This document shows positions 15,828 through 24,535 of a stretch of 64,000 nt of DNA, one piece after another. The translations under genes and the position numbers were made by a program. This DNA comes from Arthrobacter sp. (GTDB lineage: Bacteria; Actinomycetota; Actinomycetes; Actinomycetales; Micrococcaceae). The stretch is taken from assembly GCA_023264815.1 (NCBI GenBank), contig JAHFUZ010000010.1:58201-122200 (forward strand), read 5' to 3'. Positions within the stretch are counted from its first letter, which is position 1. Each line of letters begins with the position of its first letter. The notes beneath the pieces were generated by a model. The model was given only the letters and a program-made list of their open reading frames with translations. It searched no databases and was not told the origin of the DNA.

Positions 15828-16514
15828 ATGAAAAAGACACTTGCCTTGGTTGTACTCACGGGCCTCATGCTGACCGGGTGCGACGGCTCGAAGGAAGCCA
15901 CGCAGCCCTCTGCGGCCGCGGCTGCAGAGGCCATTAGTGCTGTGGGCGTTCCCAGCGTGGTGGGCCAGACGCTGGACAAGGCCACGGATCAGCTGGAAGA
16001 TCTCGGGTTCACGGTGGAGGCCCGCGACATCATCGACGGCAAGTCGATCCTGGTTGAGAAGAACTGGCAGGTGGTGTCCCAGGACCCCACCGACGGCGCG
16101 CAGGCTGCCCAGGGCTCCACCGTGAAGCTTGGCGTCAAGAGCCTTGAAAAGATCGCAGCGGAAAAGGCTGCCGCGGACAAAGCCGCCGCCGACAAAGCTG
16201 CCGCGGAAGCAGCTGCAGCAGCAAAGATCGCGGCAGACCAGGCGGCCGCCGAGAAAGCCGCGGCAGACCAAGTGGCCGCGCAGGTCGCCGCCCAGAAGGC
16301 AGCCGATGCCGCGGCGCAGCAGGCTGCCCAGCAGGCGGCCGTGAAGCCGGCCCCGGCTCCAGCAGTCCAGGCTCCCGCCCCCGCGCCCGCCGCTGTTTAC
16401 TACGCCAACTGCGCGGCCGCCAAGGCTGCCGGCGCTGCGCCGCTGTACAGGGGTCAGCCCGGTTACCGGGCAGGGATGGACGGGGATTCCGACGGCGTGG
16501 CCTGCGAGAGGTAG
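15828..16514 (+). CDS. PASTA/Excalibur lipoprotein with alanine-rich coiled coil
   Basis: A 228-residue lipoprotein (lipobox LTGC, Cys18). Residues 40-105 form a PASTA-like domain (VPSVVGQTLDKATDQLEDLGF...VVSQDPTDGAQAAQGSTVKLGV), residues 106-180 an Ala/Lys/Asp heptad-like helix, and the C-terminus an Excalibur domain with DGDSDGVACER. PASTA domains bind cell-wall fragments, so a wall-associated role is likely. GGGGGAAAAA precedes the ATG, like the neighbouring gene. Confidence 0.8.
   Translation: MKKTLALVVLTGLMLTGCDGSKEATQPSAAAAAEAISAVGVPSVVGQTLDKATDQLEDLGFTVEARDIIDGKSILVEKNWQVVSQDPTDGAQAAQGSTVKLGVKSLEKIAAEKAAADKAAADKAAAEAAAAAKIAADQAAAEKAAADQVAAQVAAQKAADAAAQQAAQQAAVKPAPAPAVQAPAPAPAAVYYANCAAAKAAGAAPLYRGQPGYRAGMDGDSDGVACER
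16383..16438 (+). repeat. 56-bp direct repeat, copy 2 (Excalibur-coding)
   Basis: Second copy of the Excalibur-coding repeat found at 15631-15686, one mismatch. Confidence 0.8.
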
Positions 16515-16666
16515 TCACGGCCGGCCCTGGCCATAAGCCGCCGCCGAACCCGGGGCACATCGACACGGACACGCCGCGGATTGAGCCGCGTTATGTCCGA
16601 ATCGCCGTCAATGTGCCCCTTACGGCGCTGCCGCCGGCAATCGTCCAAGGCAGTTTGCAGAACTGG

Positions 16667-16695
16667 TTGTCACCGCCGGCGCACAGTCCTACGCT
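16667..16695 (+). promoter_or_regulatory. Predicted promoter of the GYD-domain gene
   Basis: The 283 bases between the PASTA lipoprotein and the GYD gene hold no convincing ORF. Within them TTGTCA (16667-16672) and TACGCT (16690-16695) are 17 bases apart, a good -35/-10 pair, giving a leader of about 95 bases. The leader contains a GC-rich CCCCGCGCGGGGGCC stretch able to fold. Confidence 0.45.
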
Positions 16696-16797
16696 ATGGC
16701 TACGGCCCCGCGCGGGGGCCGGCCAGGACCCTCCCTCGATGGGTGCCAGGCACATGCTGGGATGCCGCGTCCTGGACATCACCGGACAGGAAAAACC

Positions 16798-17118
16798 ATG
16801 ACCAAGTATCTGTTTGAAGCAAATTATGTGGGCGACGGAATCAAGGGACTCATGCGCGAGGGCGGTACCAAGAGGCGTGAGGCGCTGACGGAGGCGCTTA
16901 GTTCGGTTGGGGGAACGCTGGAGTCCTTCTACTACGCCTTCGGGGACATTGACGTTCTCGGCGTTTTCGAGGTGCCCGAGCAATCGGACGCGGCAGCCTT
17001 GTCGCTGATGGTCAACTCCACCGGTTCCGTGGACGTGCGACTGAAGCCGCTGATGACCCCGGAGGACATCGACGAGGCAGCGAAGAAGACGCCGTCGTAC
17101 CGGGCCCCGGGACAGTAG
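16798..17118 (+). CDS. GYD-domain protein
   Basis: A 106-residue protein of the GYD family: KYLFEANYVGDGIKGLMREGG at the start, GGTLESFYYAFGDIDVLGVFEVP in the middle. These small alpha/beta proteins have no assigned reaction. ACAGGAAAAA lies before the ATG at 16798. It is followed by a strong hairpin. Confidence 0.8.
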   Translation: MTKYLFEANYVGDGIKGLMREGGTKRREALTEALSSVGGTLESFYYAFGDIDVLGVFEVPEQSDAAALSLMVNSTGSVDVRLKPLMTPEDIDEAAKKTPSYRAPGQ

Positions 17119-17138
17119 CGCTGGCGTAGCTGGTGAGT

Positions 17139-17167
17139 GGCCGCCGTCGTAAATTACGACGGCGGCC
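17139..17167. terminator. Hairpin terminator after the GYD gene
   Basis: GGCCGCCGTCGT (17139-17150) and ACGACGGCGGCC (17156-17167) form a perfect 12-bp stem with loop AAATT. It serves the plus-strand GYD gene and also lies across the last codons of the convergent membrane-protein gene. No long T-run follows. Similar arms occur at 32595 and 33194. Confidence 0.65.
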
Positions 17168-17657
17168 CTCCCGTTGCGGAACTGCTGCCCCTACCGGCCC
17201 TCGTACTGCCGGACATTGAAACTGCTGGGGTTGGATAGGGTGCGATGTCCACGTGGCCTGTCCCGGGTTTGGGGGAGTTGCGCAGCTTTCGGAGCTTGGT
17301 GGCGCGGTATTCGTCCCGGGCAAGGAAGAAAGCGTACGGGGCCAAGAACCCGGACAGGCCTATGGGCCACAGCGCACCCCACTCGGGTGTGTCCCCGTCC
17401 CAGAGAGGGCGAAGGAGCATCCATAGAAACGTCACGAAGCCGACCGCCGAGAAGACCATCAGGATCCCCATGCCCCACCAGGTGCTGACCTGTGCCTGGC
17501 CGCGTCCGGGAGTGAAGCCGATCTCTTCCGCAGGGTAGCTGTGCAATTCCCCGGCGCTGGTCTTGCGGAGGACACGCTTTTCACCGGCGGCGATTGCCTT
17601 CTTGTGTTCGGCATACACGGCGTCGTTGCGCTTCTCGCGTTCTCGGTCGTAGACCAT
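17154..17657 (-). CDS. Two-helix membrane protein of unknown function
   Basis: A 167-residue protein: charged N-terminus (MVYDREREKRNDAVYAEHKK), two membrane helices (about 60-80 and 92-112), then a basic and Gly/Ser-rich tail. No known domain. The ATG at 17657 is preceded by GGGGAAGC; a longer frame from 17765 is not needed. Confidence 0.65.
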   Translation of the reverse strand: MVYDREREKRNDAVYAEHKKAIAAGEKRVLRKTSAGELHSYPAEEIGFTPGRGQAQVSTWWGMGILMVFSAVGFVTFLWMLLRPLWDGDTPEWGALWPIGLSGFLAPYAFFLARDEYRATKLRKLRNSPKPGTGHVDIAPYPTPAVSMSGSTRAGRGSSSATGGPPS

Positions 17658-17697
17658 ACTGCTTCCCCTGTGGTGACGTGCCGTGGCTCGGCAGGTT

Positions 17698-18147
17698 TCA
17701 GACTTCTGTGCATGCTCCTGCCGGCACGGACGGGTGGCCGAACAGGACGAAATGCGTTCCGTCATCCTCCATCACAGCCACATGGCTGGGGCCGAAGATG
17801 GCCACGGCAGACTCGCAGATGGCGAGCGCGGTCCTGGCAGGTTCGCCTCCGTCGGCACCCCGGGGGTCAACGATACTGGTCTCGATCGTGATCCTGCCGG
17901 GTTCGGTGGCCGTTGCGGATTTGATCTTGCCCACCCAGGCTGCGCCGGCGTTCGCCGTCGTGAAGTCGGCCGTCATATCGACGTCAACGGGGACCGAAGG
18001 TAATGATTCCGGGGCTGCCGCAGTCTGGCTGGCCGTCGTTGTGCCGGCCGGCGTGGCGGGGGCGGTGCCGGCCGGGGGTGTAGAGGCGGCGCAGCCAGTG
18101 AGCAGCAGGGCTGTGGCCACCGCGGTGGCGGGGATAGCTTTGTTCAC
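17698..18147 (-). CDS. Secreted lipoprotein of unknown function
   Basis: A 149-residue lipoprotein. From GTG 18147 it has a compact signal, AIPATAVATALLLTGC (lipobox LTGC), a Thr/Ala/Pro linker and a globular domain (VDVDMTADFTTANAGAAW ... VAVMEDDGTHFVLFGHP). An upstream in-frame ATG at 18198 adds 17 basic residues; neither start has a clear ribosome site. Function unknown. Confidence 0.6.
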   Translation of the reverse strand: MNKAIPATAVATALLLTGCAASTPPAGTAPATPAGTTTASQTAAAPESLPSVPVDVDMTADFTTANAGAAWVGKIKSATATEPGRITIETSIVDPRGADGGEPARTALAICESAVAIFGPSHVAVMEDDGTHFVLFGHPSVPAGACTEV

Positions 18148-18328
18148 GGCAGTCCGATGCTCGGTGGCACGCCTGGTGACGGTGCGCCCCCAAGCCATGT
18201 GCGCCAGGCGGAGGCATGATCAACACGCCTGCGCCGTACGCACAGTCCCCAGCCTGCCGAAGCATCAAACAGGAATGCCGTGGGTAGTATCCACGGCATT
18301 CTTTGGTTACAGTTCGCCGCCAAGCGCG

Positions 18329-18763
18329 TCAATGCGAAGACATTTCCTCCATCAATCCGAGCTGTGACAGGAACTCCACCTGGTCGAAGTAGAAGCGGTG
18401 AGAGGTGATCTCGCCGTTTTCCACCGTGGCCACGTCGCAACTCCTGATGCGGAGCTGCTTGCCAGTGGGCTCCATGGTTTCCCCGGAAGGCATGAGCAGC
18501 GGGCCGGTGTTGGTGCCGATGACGATGCCCTCATCGATGGCCACGTCGCCGGCCTCATGCCGTCCCGTTTGCTCATACCGGACGTCCGGTATGGCATCCC
18601 AGAGTTCGAAGAGGTAGCTGGTGATGGCGTCGCGGCCCCGGAGCTCACCCTTGTCCGGGGTGTAAGCCACGGCGTCGGCGGCGTAGCTGCGTGCCAGTGT
18701 CTCTTTGTCTTTTGCTTCCATCGCCTTGTTGAGGCGATCCATGACCTCGCGTGCCTGTCCCAT
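18329..18763 (-). CDS. SnoaL-like (NTF2-fold) ester cyclase/polyketide-cyclase-family protein
   Basis: A 144-residue NTF2-fold protein: VMDRLNKAMEAKDKETLARSYAADAVAYTP, then GRDAITSYLFELWDAIPDVRYE, and a C-terminal strand EITSHRFYFDQVEFLSQLGL. Proteins of this group have varied roles and the substrate is unknown. The ATG at 18763 has GGAGG about 6 bases before it. Confidence 0.75.
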   Translation of the reverse strand: MGQAREVMDRLNKAMEAKDKETLARSYAADAVAYTPDKGELRGRDAITSYLFELWDAIPDVRYEQTGRHEAGDVAIDEGIVIGTNTGPLLMPSGETMEPTGKQLRIRSCDVATVENGEITSHRFYFDQVEFLSQLGLMEEMSSH

Positions 18764-18882
18764 TCCGACCTCCAATGTTGGGCGGCCTCACGGAAGCGGG
18801 GCCGCTTCGTGGACTGGCTTCTGCTGCTGCGGGAGCCACCTTAATTGCACCTCTGCGGCGAATCAGGAGTCAACGGACCGGA

Positions 18883-19551
18883 CTACCCCTTCGAAAACGT
18901 CGGGCGTTTCCACAGCGCCACCGCGAGGATGGCCACCCACAGCAGGAACGCCCCGATGCTGATTCGCTCGCCGATGCCCAGAATGAGGTTCGGTCCTGGG
19001 GCGGCCATAAACGCGACCATGCCCATGACCGCGGAAACGGCCAGCGAGATGATCGAGTACCAGCGCATCCCGCCGTGGAAGCCCGCAGCGACGAAGCACA
19101 TGGCCGCCACCATGAGGGCAAGCTGGACGTTGGTGGCCACGATGTGGAGGGGAATGGACGACTCGTCGCCCAGCCTCAGCGGAAAGAAGCCTCCTGCAAT
19201 GTTCCACAGGCCGTAGGCGATGAGGAGGCCGCCGCCGATGCGCAGCGCGCGGTTGCCGCGTGTGGAGGTCCAGACCCCTGCCCCAAAGGCGATGAACAGG
19301 AGCGTGTAGAGCCACAGCAGCGGGGTGATGGCGTCGCGGCCGGGGGAGCCGACGGCGAGCAGTTCGCTCACCATCTGTTCGGTGCGTCGGTACCCGGGCC
19401 ACAGCGAGGCCGCCACAACGTCGGTGGCCACCACGTAAACCAGGGAGGACAGCGGCCCCGCCGCCAGGAGGACCCTGCGGAGGGTTTCCTGGTGCGGGGC
19501 TCCGCGCGGCGGGGCGCTGGGTCGCTGCGGCGGCCGGTTGTCGATGGACAT
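18883..19551 (-). CDS. DUF998 membrane protein
   Basis: A 222-residue integral membrane protein with about six helices. The stretch YRRTEQMVSELLAVGSPGRDAITPLL between the first two helices is typical of DUF998. The function of the family is unknown. Confidence 0.75.
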   Translation of the reverse strand: MSIDNRPPQRPSAPPRGAPHQETLRRVLLAAGPLSSLVYVVATDVVAASLWPGYRRTEQMVSELLAVGSPGRDAITPLLWLYTLLFIAFGAGVWTSTRGNRALRIGGGLLIAYGLWNIAGGFFPLRLGDESSIPLHIVATNVQLALMVAAMCFVAAGFHGGMRWYSIISLAVSAVMGMVAFMAAPGPNLILGIGERISIGAFLLWVAILAVALWKRPTFSKG

Positions 19552-19729
19552 GTCCGGTTGTCCTCAGAGCCCGCGGTCCAGCCGTGGCTTGATGCCGGGG
19601 CCCGCGAGCGTCCGCCCCGACGCTTCTTGTTTAAGCCTTCGCCGGGCCGGCGGACGTCGCTAGGGCCGAACGGCCTTGGCAGCGGCCGGGGCACACGTCA
19701 CCATGGCCCCCGCCAACTGACCCCGGGCC

Positions 19730-20524
19730 TCAGTCCAGGGAATGCAGGAACGCCGCCGCGTCGTGGGCCACGAGCTCCGGGACTTCCCACAGCACGAGGT
19801 GCGCAACATCCGGGTAGACCTTCAGCGCGGACCCGGGGATCCTGGCAGCCAGGGTTTCCTGATCGGCGCGAGGCAGCAGGGTGTCGTGCCGGCCCCACAG
19901 AATCAGTGTTGGGGCCCGGATGACACCCGCCTCGGTGGGCGGCGTGGCCTCGCACAGGCCGGTGAGTATGGCCTTCCACGCATGGGCAGGCATCTTGAGG
20001 CCGTCGCGGACCCGGTCCTCCATGAACCACTCCGGAACGTTGTGCAGCAGGGGGAACCAGGCCAGCGAATCCCGCACCCAGCCCTCTTCGACAGGGTCGC
20101 TGAGACGGTCCACGTCGTCGGCGAAGGGAGCCCGCCCGCGCAGGCTCAGCGGCGAGCCCACCAACACCAGCGCGGCTACTTTTTCGGGACGGACGACGGC
20201 GAGCTGCTGGGCAACGTAGCCGCCGCTGGAGGACCCGACGACGGCGGCTCTCGCCACGTTGAGGGCGTCCAGGATTGCGGCGGCGTCCTCCGCCTGTTCC
20301 GCCAGGGAGTAGCCGAGCTCCGGTTTGCCGGCGTCGCCTTGCCCGCGCAGGTCCGGGGCGTACGTCCTGAAACCGTCCAACAGGCGAACCAGACGGTCAA
20401 AGCTTCTGCCGGATTCGCCCCACGCGTGCAGCAGCAGAACGGGTGGTGCCGCGGCAGGCCCCGCAACACGGCACGGCACAGTGATGCCGGTTCGAAGCGT
20501 GAGATCACGGGTTTCTGAGCCCAT
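19730..20524 (-). CDS. Alpha/beta-fold hydrolase
   Basis: A 264-residue hydrolase. The oxyanion region is LLLHAWGESG, the nucleophile elbow GSSSGG (Ser near 98), the acid lies in LILWGRHDTLLP and the His in YPDVAHLVLWEVP. It could be an esterase or a lactonase-like enzyme (3-oxoadipate enol-lactonase fold); the substrate cannot be told. It stands alone on the minus strand. Confidence 0.85.
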   Translation of the reverse strand: MGSETRDLTLRTGITVPCRVAGPAAAPPVLLLHAWGESGRSFDRLVRLLDGFRTYAPDLRGQGDAGKPELGYSLAEQAEDAAAILDALNVARAAVVGSSSGGYVAQQLAVVRPEKVAALVLVGSPLSLRGRAPFADDVDRLSDPVEEGWVRDSLAWFPLLHNVPEWFMEDRVRDGLKMPAHAWKAILTGLCEATPPTEAGVIRAPTLILWGRHDTLLPRADQETLAARIPGSALKVYPDVAHLVLWEVPELVAHDAAAFLHSLD

Positions 20525-20714
20525 GAACTCAGGCTACGCCGGATCAGCCGGAGCCTGAACGTCCCACGTTCCTTCGGGCCAAGAAAGCCGCGGACGGGTT
20601 GAAGCCGGCCGCCCCGGGTGACATCACAACGGCGGCCCGGCCGGCAGAGTATTTTGACCGTCAGCAGGATGTTGCATGAGCCAGACGAGGTAGCCGGAAC
20701 ACGCGTCTTAATAA

Positions 20715-20748
20715 GGGCTGCACTCCGCAACGCTGCGGAGTGCAGCCC
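20715..20748 (-). terminator. Strong hairpin terminator after the MmpS-like gene
   Basis: GGGCTGCACTCCGCA (20715-20729) pairs perfectly with TGCGGAGTGCAGCCC (20734-20748), a 15-bp stem with a 4-base loop. It sits 11 bases past the stop of the minus-strand gene ending at 20759 and is followed on that strand by TTATTAAG. The rest of the 234-base gap up to the hydrolase gene shows nothing clear. Confidence 0.75.
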
Positions 20749-20758
20749 AGCTCTTGCC

Positions 20759-21265
20759 TTACTTGGCGCTGCTGCCCGAGCAGCTGGCCATTGCGCCGGT
20801 CCCGCTGCCGGTGTTCTTTGACGTACTGACGCCGTCAACGAGGATCTCGCAGGTCACGGATGATTCGGCAGTGAAATCACCTGTAACGGTCAGGGTGCTG
20901 AACCCCAGACCGGTGGCAGTGACTTCCTTCTTCCAGTCCGCGGTGATCTCTTCGTTGGACGACCCGTCACCGTTCCAGTAGGTCACGTTTGCCTTCCCCG
21001 TGGTGGTAACTACGTATTCGATCTTGTGTTCTTTGTTAAGCGTTTCGCTGACGCTGTTGGCTGCGGCCGCAAGCACGGCCGTCACGATGATTGCGATGAT
21101 GATGGCTAATGCTCCAAGGATTGCGCCCGTTATTGAGGTGCCCTTTTTAGTGAACTTTCGGGTAACGCCGATGATCCCGAAAATGAGCGCAAGGGGTCCA
21201 AGAATGAACGCAATGAATCCGACAACGGGAATGATGGAAAAGACGATGGCGACGATTCCCAGCAC
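20759..21265 (-). CDS. DUF4190/MmpS-like membrane protein, N-terminus probably lost
   Basis: From GTG 21265 the frame gives 168 residues: two membrane helices (IVAIVFSIIPVVGFIAFILGPLALIFG and ITGAILGALAIIIAIIVTAVLAA) and an exported domain (YVVTTTGKANVTYWNGDGS ... TVTCEILVDGVSTS) like MmpS-type proteins. The same frame remains protein-like upstream of the GTG (NYNQPLRSNGFGTAAL) but is closed by a TAA at 21323-21325 with no better start. The gene therefore looks 5'-damaged, or begins at a weak GTG. Confidence 0.55.
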   Translation of the reverse strand: MLGIVAIVFSIIPVVGFIAFILGPLALIFGIIGVTRKFTKKGTSITGAILGALAIIIAIIVTAVLAAAANSVSETLNKEHKIEYVVTTTGKANVTYWNGDGSSNEEITADWKKEVTATGLGFSTLTVTGDFTAESSVTCEILVDGVSTSKNTGSGTGAMASCSGSSAK

Positions 21266-21542
21266 CAGTGCAGCAGTGCCAAATCCATTGCTTCTCAGGG
21301 GCTGGTTGTAGTTGGGGCGGGATTACCTCTGACAATTTGACTGGGTCAGCCGGAATTGTGTCGAAGAAGGGCGCGTTCGCCGCGTCACAGAAAACCGTCG
21401 ATGGTAAATATGCGGCAAAACACGTCAGGCTCCGGCACACTGATTACGGCACAGAATTTCTTGGGGGATGCCGCCTTTCGGCTGTGAATTGCCGCCCGGA
21501 ACACTGAGCTGCACGATCACACCTTTGAAAGGCGCCAACACC

Positions 21543-22046
21543 ATGACCCAGCCGAACGCCGAACAGCCCGCCACCCATGATCCGCATCAGCCGACGTGGA
21601 GTTCCCCGGCTGAGGCTCCAGCCCCGCCCCAGTTTCAGAGCTACCAGGCACCCGCCGGCCAGTACCAGCAGCATGCCGCCGCTCCGCAGCCTCAGTACTA
21701 CCAGGCGGCACCCCCGCAGAACCAGCCGATGGCACAGCAGCAGTTCCAGGGACAGTACCAGCAGATGCCGCAACAGCAGCTGATGCCGGCCATGCCTTAC
21801 GGTTACCCTGAGCCGAAGTCCAAGCTCGCCGCCGGGTTGCTGGGAATTTTCCTGGGAGGACTGGGCATCCACCGCTTCTATCTGGGGCACACCACCATCG
21901 GCGTCATCCAACTCGTGCTGACGGTGCTGTTGGGGATCTTCACGTTTGGGCTCGTCGCGCTTTGGGGCTTCGTCGAGGGAATTATGATCCTCGCCGGCGC
22001 AGCCTACTTCCAGCGCGACGCCAGGGGTATTCCACTCCGTGAGTAA
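21543..22046 (+). CDS. TM2-domain protein
   Basis: A 167-residue protein: a Gln/Pro/Tyr-rich, disordered N-terminal half (residues 1-95), then a TM2 domain (KSKLAAGLLGIFLGGLGIHRFYLGHTTIGVIQL followed by a second helix). TM2 proteins are small membrane proteins of unclear function. AAAGG lies 10 bases before the ATG. Confidence 0.8.
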   Translation: MTQPNAEQPATHDPHQPTWSSPAEAPAPPQFQSYQAPAGQYQQHAAAPQPQYYQAAPPQNQPMAQQQFQGQYQQMPQQQLMPAMPYGYPEPKSKLAAGLLGIFLGGLGIHRFYLGHTTIGVIQLVLTVLLGIFTFGLVALWGFVEGIMILAGAAYFQRDARGIPLRE

Positions 22047-22692
22047 CCGTCCCTGATCTCAGGCCCGGGGCGCGGAGGCCAGCAAGGTATTGACGACGGC
22101 GGTCGCCCACCGGCTCGATCTCCCAGGTGATGCGGGACGTGCCTTCGGCCTTGACGTCCTCGCCCCATAGCGCGGTCATGGTCTGGACGAGCCTCCGCGG
22201 CGGGTCAACCTCGAGGTTCTCGCCCTCGCCCAGCAGTTCCCCGGCTTGGGGATTCCCCATTGCGAACCGTCCGCCCGGTGTCCAATCGGATTCGATGGTG
22301 TTCCCGAACTGGTATTTGCTGCGGATTTCGCTGTCCGTGATGGCTTCCCAGAGCCTTTCCGGGGTGGTCTTGATATAGATTTCGAAGATCTTTTCCATGG
22401 GACTTTCCAATCGGGTCTTGAGGTCGCTGAGGGCAGCGGCCCATGCTTCGGCGTACTTGCTGACCCAGCGGTCGTGGACCAGGCGGATGGGTACCCGATT
22501 GAGGAAATGGAGTTTCTCCCGGCCCCGACGGCGGGTGACCACCAGGCCGGCATCCGCCAGCAGCTTGAGGTGCTTCATGACTCCGTAGCGGGTCATGTTG
22601 AAATGCGCCTCGAGTGCGTGCAGGGTTTGCCCGTCCTCCCGGAAGAGCTCATCGAGCAGGTCCCGGCGGGTGGGGTCGGCGAGGGCCTCCAC
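21982..22692 (-). CDS. ArsR-type HTH fused to SRPBCC (AHSA1-like) domain, C-terminus probably frameshifted
   Basis: The first 90 residues are an ArsR-like HTH (EALADPTRRDLLDELF, MTRYGVMKHLKLLADAGLV). From about residue 98 an AHSA1-type SRPBCC domain follows (MEKIFEIYIKTTPERLWEAI ... FGNTIESDWTPGGRFAMGN ... TSRITWEIEPVG). After IEPVG the sequence becomes Arg-rich and runs 64 bases into the convergent TM2 gene, which is unlikely for the family. A frame change near 22110 would give a much shorter end, stopping at 22059-22061. The start is GTG 22692. Probable regulator with a ligand-binding domain, perhaps damaged. Confidence 0.6.
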   Translation of the reverse strand: MEALADPTRRDLLDELFREDGQTLHALEAHFNMTRYGVMKHLKLLADAGLVVTRRRGREKLHFLNRVPIRLVHDRWVSKYAEAWAAALSDLKTRLESPMEKIFEIYIKTTPERLWEAITDSEIRSKYQFGNTIESDWTPGGRFAMGNPQAGELLGEGENLEVDPPRRLVQTMTALWGEDVKAEGTSRITWEIEPVGDRRRQYLAGLRAPGLRSGTVTHGVEYPWRRAGSRLRRRGS

Positions 22693-22856
22693 ACAGGCCC
22701 AAAACTACCGTTTATCGTGAATTCACTGCCGCTCAACGCATTAATCGTACGGTTGCTTAGTATCTGCATCATGATTGCCGGAGGCGTTTTTCCGTGCAGG
22801 GTTGTCGCCTCAGATCGCTGGACACCGATGTCTTCGAACAGGCAAGAGGAGCAAGT

Positions 22857-24248
22857 ATGGGCTGGCTGGACCGTGAACGAACCGTTGCCCCGCCGGGGTT
22901 CAACCGCTGGCTGGTGCCGCCTGCGGCGCTCGCCGTCCACCTGTGCATCGGCCAGGCCTACGCCACGAGCGTCTACAAGACGGCCCTGGTCAAGCATTTC
23001 GGGGCCAGCCTGACGGAGATCGGCGTGATCTTCTCCATCGCCATCGTGATGCTGGGCCTCTCGGCCGCGATTATGGGCACGTGGGTGGACACGAACGGCC
23101 CGCGCAAAGCGATGTTCACCTCGGCCATGTTCTGGGCCAGCGGCTTCCTCATCGGCTCGCTCGGCATCTTCACCAACCAGCTGTGGCTGGTTTACCTCGG
23201 CTACGGCGTCGTGGGCGGCATCGGCCTGGGCATCGGCTACATCTCGCCGGTGTCCACCCTGATCAAGTGGTTCCCGGACCGGCCGGGCCTGGCCACCGGC
23301 ATGGCCATCATGGGCTTCGGCGGCGGCGCACTGATCGCCAGCCCCGTGTCCACCGCGCTGCTGAAGATGTACGATCCCAACTCCGGCGCCCAGGGCTGGG
23401 TGGCCAGCGGCGATGCGGTGGGGAAGCTCTTCCTGACCCTCGCTGTCGTCTACCTCGCGTACATGCTCTTCGGTGCCTTCACCATCCGGGTCCCGGCCGA
23501 AGGCTGGAAGCCCGCCGGGTTCGATCCCGCCAAGGTCAAAGCGGCCACCCTCGTCACCACGGACAACGTGTCCGCGAAGAACGCCATCAGGACCAGGCAG
23601 TTCTGGCTCGTCTGGATCGCCCTTTTCTGCAACGTCACCGCAGGCATCGGCATCCTGGAGCAGGCAGCACCAATGATCCAGGACTTCTTCCGCCAGTCCG
23701 ACGGCGTGTCCCTGGTCAGTGCCGCCGTCGCCTCCGGCTTCGTGGGTCTGCTCTCGATCGGCAACATGTCCGGCCGCTTCGCCTGGTCCGCCACCTCCGA
23801 CGTCACCGGCCGCAAGCGCATCTACATGGTGTACCTCGGCGTCGGCGCGGTGTTGTACACGGCGCTGGCCCTGGCCGGTTCCACCACAACGTTCCTGTAC
23901 GTGGCGCTGGCCTTCGTCATCATCTCCTTCTACGGCGGCGGTTTCGCTACGGTCCCGGCCTACCTGCGGGACCTCTTCGGAACCTTCCAGGTGGGCGCCA
24001 TCCACGGCCGGCTCCTGACCGCCTGGTCTGCTGCCGGCATCGCCGGTCCGCTGATCGTCAACGCGTTCCTGGACGCCCAAGGCAAACCCGGGCAGCTGGA
24101 CGCGGCGTCCTACCAGCCGGCGCTGCTGACCATGGTGGGGCTGCTGGTGGTCGGCTTCGTGGCCAACCTGCTGGTGAAACCGGTCAACGCACGATTCCAC
24201 GAACCCCGCCCCGAACGCGGCCGGTACGAACCTGCCATGGAGGCTTGA
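22857..24248 (+). CDS. OFA-family MFS transporter (oxalate/formate antiporter-like)
   Basis: A 463-residue transporter with 12 predicted helices. The first loop contains DTNGPRKAMF, and the fifth-helix region GLGIGYISPVSTLIKWFPDRPGLATG is the hallmark of the OxlT/OFA family. A probable anion antiporter or monocarboxylate carrier; the substrate is unknown. GAGGAG lies 6 bases before the ATG. It is followed after one base by a small membrane-protein gene that is probably its partner. Confidence 0.85.
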   Translation: MGWLDRERTVAPPGFNRWLVPPAALAVHLCIGQAYATSVYKTALVKHFGASLTEIGVIFSIAIVMLGLSAAIMGTWVDTNGPRKAMFTSAMFWASGFLIGSLGIFTNQLWLVYLGYGVVGGIGLGIGYISPVSTLIKWFPDRPGLATGMAIMGFGGGALIASPVSTALLKMYDPNSGAQGWVASGDAVGKLFLTLAVVYLAYMLFGAFTIRVPAEGWKPAGFDPAKVKAATLVTTDNVSAKNAIRTRQFWLVWIALFCNVTAGIGILEQAAPMIQDFFRQSDGVSLVSAAVASGFVGLLSIGNMSGRFAWSATSDVTGRKRIYMVYLGVGAVLYTALALAGSTTTFLYVALAFVIISFYGGGFATVPAYLRDLFGTFQVGAIHGRLLTAWSAAGIAGPLIVNAFLDAQGKPGQLDAASYQPALLTMVGLLVVGFVANLLVKPVNARFHEPRPERGRYEPAMEA

Positions 24249-24249
24249 G

Positions 24250-24393
24250 ATGAACACAGCACACACCCCCGGCGCACAGGCGCCGGTGAAAGCGTCCACC
24301 GGACGACTGGCCGTGGGCTGGGCCCTCGTCGGGGTACCGCTGGCGTACGGGGTCTACGAAACCCTGACACGGGTGGCGGCCCTGTTCGGCTGA
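24250..24393 (+). CDS. MFS transporter small subunit
   Basis: A 47-residue protein with one membrane helix (RLAVGWALVGVPLAYGVYETL) ending VAALFG. Small proteins of this look directly follow OFA-type MFS genes in many actinobacteria. The gene starts one base after the stop of the transporter, so coupled translation is very likely. Confidence 0.7.
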   Translation: MNTAHTPGAQAPVKASTGRLAVGWALVGVPLAYGVYETLTRVAALFG

Positions 24394-24535
24394 TCCCTGC
24401 GGGAAGGGAGCAGAAAGGGGCGCCGGCCCAGCTGGTCTGGCGGGGCCGATGCCTGCACGTCCATCGGGATCAATTTGCACCCCACCGGCACACAACGCAC
24501 GGAAGCATCGTGGCTGCTGGTGGCATTATGGTCCA

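Noticed and set aside
18751..19923. 390-residue open frame on the plus strand
   Set aside because: Antisense to the DUF998 gene; Arg/Gly/Pro-rich with no motif.
22593..24299. 568-residue open frame on the minus strand
   Set aside because: It is the complement of the OFA-type MFS gene; the sequence is His/Gly/Asp-rich with no domain, as expected of a shadow frame in GC-rich DNA.
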